A stretch of DNA of 7,408 nucleotides. Origin: JACRDV01 sp024860865 [NCBI: Methanobacteriota archaeon] (lineage in GTDB: Archaea; JACRDV01). A program made the translations under genes and the position numbers. A model generated the notes under the pieces. The model made no database searches. It saw only the letters and a list, made by a program, of their open reading frames with translations, and was not told where the DNA came from. Numbering within the stretch: the stretch's first letter is position 1; each line of letters opens with the position of its first letter. The stretch lies in the NCBI GenBank assembly GCA_024860865.1, contig JACRDV010000104.1, positions 1 to 7,408 of the forward strand, given 5' to 3'. Of this stretch, positions 5,853 to 7,408 are shown in pieces.

Positions 5853-6245
5853 TTGGGAATTAGCGATTTGAAAGCTAAAGACATTATGATTCCGCAACAA
5901 AAATTGATAACTATCTTCTCGGAGGATAAAGTGGTTGCAGCCGACTTAAAAATGGTCAGAAGTGGTATTGGTGGACTACCTGTTGTTGAGAAAGATGGGA
6001 CATTGGTCGGAATAATTACTCAGCGGGATATACTTTTATCAAGGTTCCACCAAATTGGTGAATTAGAAGTTGCTGATTTGATGACAAGAAATCCGATAAC
6101 CGTTACCGAAGAAACATCAATAAAAGAAATTTTACTGACTATGTCCGATCAAAAAATCGAGCGTTTGCCCGTGGTTAAAGGCAATAAAATTGTTGGTCTA
6201 ATTGTTCATGATAAAATTTTACGAGCTTTAGCGCAGGGATTATAA
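5853..6245 (+). CDS. Two-CBS-domain (Bateman module) protein
   Basis: A 130-aa cytosolic protein made of a CBS pair and nothing else. CBS1 spans about 4-62 (KAKDIMIPQQKLITIF, then GGLPVVEKDGTLVGIITQRDIL). CBS2 spans about 72-128 (VADLMTRNPITVTEETS, then RLPVVKGNKIVGLIVHDKIL). The G-h-[IL]T-x-x-D-[IL] ends, for example IITQRDIL, are those that bind adenine nucleotides or SAM in characterised Bateman modules. No catalytic, DNA-binding or membrane part is present, so it is probably a sensor subunit acting on a partner protein. Start TTG 5853 is chosen for its SD; a longer form from TTG 5826 would add nine residues with no support. Coupled to the RAM protein upstream, so two small-molecule-sensing domains are made together. 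No clear T-run terminator follows. Confidence 0.9.
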   Translation: MGISDLKAKDIMIPQQKLITIFSEDKVVAADLKMVRSGIGGLPVVEKDGTLVGIITQRDILLSRFHQIGELEVADLMTRNPITVTEETSIKEILLTMSDQKIERLPVVKGNKIVGLIVHDKILRALAQGL

Positions 6246-6310
6246 GGATATAATTCTCGAGAAGAAAAAAGTTAGATATAATGGCTAAAGTGTGGTCAGC
6301 ACTAGTTTAA

Positions 6311-6389
6311 CTACTCCTTTGTAGCGAATTATTAAACTTATAGTGGAAAATAAAATCTCCGCTCTAACTGTTGTTGGCAATCGCGGAGA
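6311..6389 (+). ncRNA. Possible structured RNA between the CBS and XPF genes
   Basis: The 231-bp gap 6246-6476 has no convincing gene. It contains two inverted repeats: CTAC (6311-6314)/GTAG (6321-6324) with a 6-nt loop, and a perfect 7-bp GC-rich pair TCTCCGC (6356-6362)/GCGGAGA (6383-6389) with a 20-nt loop. A TATA-like AGATATAATG lies upstream (6274-6283). No C/D box, H/ACA 3' ACA or known riboswitch motif is recognisable. It could be a small RNA, an mRNA 3' structure or a regulatory site. Confidence 0.25.
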
Positions 6390-6430
6390 AGAGTAAGAAA
6401 ATTTAGATTTTATCTTATTCTAGGATAATA

Positions 6431-6438
6431 GTATAAAC
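6431..6438 (+). promoter_or_regulatory. TATA box for the XPF nuclease gene
   Basis: GTATAAAC is centred about 30 bp before the start region and predicts transcription from about 6460, with a leader of about 16 nt to TTG 6477 that includes the SD at 6467-6472. Without the SD, the same start could produce a nearly leaderless mRNA beginning at TTG 6465. Confidence 0.45.
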
Positions 6439-6466
6439 TAATCAATGTTTTATTACCCAATCTATT

Positions 6467-6472
6467 GGAGAT
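6467..6472 (+). promoter_or_regulatory. Shine-Dalgarno favouring TTG 6477
   Basis: GGAGAT, identical to the SD in front of the helicase gene, ends four bases before TTG 6477. It overlaps the alternative in-frame start TTG 6465, which argues that translation begins at 6477. Confidence 0.55.
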
Positions 6473-6476
6473 TCTG

Positions 6477-7142
6477 TTGAAGCCGCTAGTCTACGCAGAT
6501 ACAAGAGAGCAGCCCTCCAACGTGCCTGAAATTTTGAAAAGCCTCGGGGCCAGGGTAATTTTTGAAGCCCTTACGGTGGGAGATTACATAGCTGCCCGGG
6601 ATTGTGCAGTAGAAAGGAAAACTCTTAAGGATTTTGTAAGCTCAATTTTTCAAGCAAGAATTTTTGATCAAGCTCGCAGATTGCTTGAAGTATATTCAAA
6701 GCCTTTGATCATTGTTGAGGGAAATTTAACAGAAATTTTTGAAAAAACAAATATTCAATCGAGATCCATATGGGGTGGGTTGCTCGCTTTAATGCTTGAT
6801 ATAGGGGTGCCAGTTCTATTTGCAAGAGATAGATATGAAACAGCTGAGATTATTTTTACGCTTGCAAAGAGGGAGCAAACTGAGAAAAAGAAAGCGCCAG
6901 TAGTTAGACCAAAGCGCAAGATGTGGACTTTAGAGCAGCGCCAGCTCTATGCTTTAATGGGCTTGCCTAATGTTGGTCCTGAAATTGCTAAGAGATTGCT
7001 TAGAAAGTATGAAACTCTTCGGAAAGTTTTTGCCGCTCCAGAACATGAGCTTTGGCATATTGAGGGTCTTGGTAAGAAAAGGGCAAAGAAGATCTGCGAA
7101 TTGTTAGATGCAATTTTTGAAGAAAAACAATTTAAAGAATGA
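6477..7142 (+). CDS. xpf: XPF/ERCC4-family structure-specific endonuclease (short, helicase-less form)
   Basis: Nuclease for 3' flaps, forks and other branched DNA in repair and replication restart. Numbered from TTG 6477 (221 aa): ERCC4 nuclease domain about 3-130 with YADTREQ (D8, R10, E11), VGDYIA (G34-A39 region, D36) and VERKT (E46, R47, K48), the full catalytic set. A basic linker follows (EKKKAPVVRPKRK, 136-148). A tandem helix-hairpin-helix domain binds DNA: LMGLPNVGPEIAKRLL (160-175) and LWHIEGLGKKRAKKI (192-206). There is no Hef-type helicase domain, and the TATA box and non-coding DNA upstream show this is not a truncation. Crenarchaeal short XPFs work as dimers with PCNA; a canonical C-terminal PIP box is not evident here (ends IFEEKQFKE). 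TTG 6465 would add four residues (MEIL). The stop lies 20 bp before the tRNA gene. Confidence 0.93.
   Translation: MKPLVYADTREQPSNVPEILKSLGARVIFEALTVGDYIAARDCAVERKTLKDFVSSIFQARIFDQARRLLEVYSKPLIIVEGNLTEIFEKTNIQSRSIWGGLLALMLDIGVPVLFARDRYETAEIIFTLAKREQTEKKKAPVVRPKRKMWTLEQRQLYALMGLPNVGPEIAKRLLRKYETLRKVFAAPEHELWHIEGLGKKRAKKICELLDAIFEEKQFKE
7131..7137 (+). promoter_or_regulatory. TATA-like box of tRNA-Gly
   Basis: TTTAAAG is centred about 29 bp upstream of the tRNA 5' end at 7163, the usual position for an archaeal tRNA promoter. It lies inside the last codons of the XPF gene, so tRNA transcription would begin within or just after that gene. Confidence 0.4.
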
Positions 7143-7162
7143 TCAAAAAATGAAAATTAGCT

Positions 7163-7248
7163 GCGGCCGTAGTCCAGCCTGGTAAGACGCGAGCCCCCCA
7201 TTGTTTAGAGGAAAGCTCGTAACCCGGGTTCAAATCCCGGCGGCCGCA
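7163..7248 (+). tRNA. tRNA-Gly(CCC) with a 13-nt intron at 37/38
   Basis: Seven-bp acceptor stem GCGGCCG (7163-7169)/CGGCCGC (7241-7247) with discriminator A7248. The D arm starts GTCC and ends GAC with a C13-A22 mismatch. The anticodon stem is CGAGC (7190-7194)/GCTCG (7215-7219). The T arm is CCGGG-TTCAAAT-CCCGG (7224-7240). CCA is not encoded. The acceptor, D-loop AGCCTGG and T-arm sequence match archaeal tRNA-Gly. Twenty bases between the anticodon-stem halves imply a 13-nt intron; its removal leaves the loop CCCCCAA with anticodon CCC (7197-7199). Cutting between A37 (7200) and A38 (7214) fits the bulge-helix-bulge rule. Odd: position 33 is C, not the near-universal U. Confidence 0.92.
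7201..7213 (+). other. 13-nt archaeal tRNA intron (relaxed bulge-helix-bulge)
   Basis: Intron TTGTTTAGAGGAA. Exon bases C32-C35 can pair with intron GAGG (7208-7211), leaving three-base bulges C36-A37-T and A-A-A38; cutting after the second base of each bulge gives exactly positions 37/38. One of the four pairs is C34-A. The inner helix is at most one pair, so the motif is relaxed. Because an A flanks both ends, removal of 7200-7212 would give the same mature tRNA. Confidence 0.7.
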
Positions 7249-7258
7249 CACACTCGAG

Positions 7259-7272
7259 TTTTTCCGATTTTT
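7259..7272 (+). terminator. T-rich terminator after tRNA-Gly
   Basis: Two T5 runs (7259-7263 and 7268-7272) begin 11 bases after the tRNA 3' end, a typical archaeal T-rich termination zone. Confidence 0.55.
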
Positions 7273-7294
7273 CTTTGCCACCAATCCAAAAGTT

Positions 7295-7408
7295 TTGCTT
7301 GATTTAGTAGAAAATTATGGCAAAGAGCCTGGTTAGCGCATCTGGATTACTTCTAGGCGTATTACACCTAAGCTTTCTAGCAAAAAATTTGCAATGATGT
7401 TTGGGTCT
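7295..7408 (+). pseudogene. Coding-like frame interrupted by TAG, cut by the window end
   Basis: One frame reads KVLLDLVENYGKEPG, then TAG (7334-7336), then RIWITSRRITPKLSSKKFA and MMFGS to the edge. Composition on both sides looks protein-like, and the downstream part resembles the start of a helix-turn-helix, but I recognise no family. No ATG or SD supports a start upstream of the TAG; TTG 7295 is only the first possible start. Options: a decayed gene, a sequencing error, stop-codon readthrough, chance, or a gene starting at ATG 7394. The other frames and strand in 7273-7408 hold only short frames. Confidence 0.25.

Noticed and set aside
6281-6310. 9-codon ORF (MAKVWSALV) after the CBS gene
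   Set aside because: Too short, no SD, and no regulatory logic such as repeated codons.
6285-6419. Minus-strand open frame of about 44 codons in the CBS-XPF gap
   Set aside because: It has no ATG, no SD and no recognisable motif, and it runs through the inverted repeat.
7325-7360. tRNA-like string (AGCCTGGTTAGCGC plus a possible anticodon stem-loop ATTACTT)
   Set aside because: No acceptor stem and no T-arm GTTCRA sequence follow before the window end, and position 37 would be T. Best seen as a chance resemblance.
1-7408. CRISPR array, insertion sequence or prophage
   Set aside because: No regularly spaced repeats, transposase, integrase or terminal repeats are visible, and the tRNA-Gly 3' end is not duplicated within the window.

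Overview
The window looks like part of an AT-rich archaeal chromosome. The evidence is the gene families (a TIGR02253-type HAD phosphatase, an Lhr-type helicase with a C-terminal Cys4 motif, archaeal RNase HII, a stand-alone AsnC/Lrp ligand-binding domain and an XPF/ERCC4 nuclease without a helicase domain), the TATA boxes about 25 bp upstream of genes, Shine-Dalgarno sequences of the GGTGAT/GGAGAT type, and a tRNA gene with a 13-nt archaeal-style intron at 37/38. The short helicase-less XPF is the form known from TACK archaea (and Thermoplasmata) rather than the Hef fusion of most euryarchaea, so a TACK-type lineage is my guess. Genus cannot be read from the sequence.

Layout. 1-372 carries no convincing gene but is rich in palindromes: a perfect 12+1+12 bp inverted repeat (133-157), a 12-bp perfect palindrome (164-175) and a strong TATA box (203-210), followed by a possible short RNA ending in T7. 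373-1077 (+) is a HAD phosphatase. 1125-3983 (-) is the Lhr helicase. It diverges from RNase HII (4059-4697, +) across a 75-bp gap with one TATA-like box that could serve both strands. 4756-5513 (-) is a two-gene, ATGA-overlapping unit: a 63-aa protein followed by a nucleotidyltransferase-fold protein, resembling a toxin-antitoxin-type pair. It diverges from a translationally coupled pair (+): a stand-alone RAM domain (5612-5842) and a two-CBS-domain protein (5853-6245). 6246-6476 is non-coding with two hairpins. 6477-7142 (+) is the XPF nuclease, followed by an intron-containing tRNA-Gly(CCC) at 7163-7248 and T-rich terminators. The last 130 bp hold a coding-like frame broken by one in-frame TAG.

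How it works together. Lhr, RNase HII and XPF all act on nucleic-acid structures (RNA:DNA hybrids, flaps, forks), so much of the window is genome maintenance. The RAM and CBS proteins are small-molecule sensing domains with no DNA-binding or catalytic part. The most unusual items are the palindromic operator-like region, the tRNA-Gly with C33 and a 13-nt intron, the nucleotidyltransferase/63-aa pair and the TAG-interrupted frame at the right edge.
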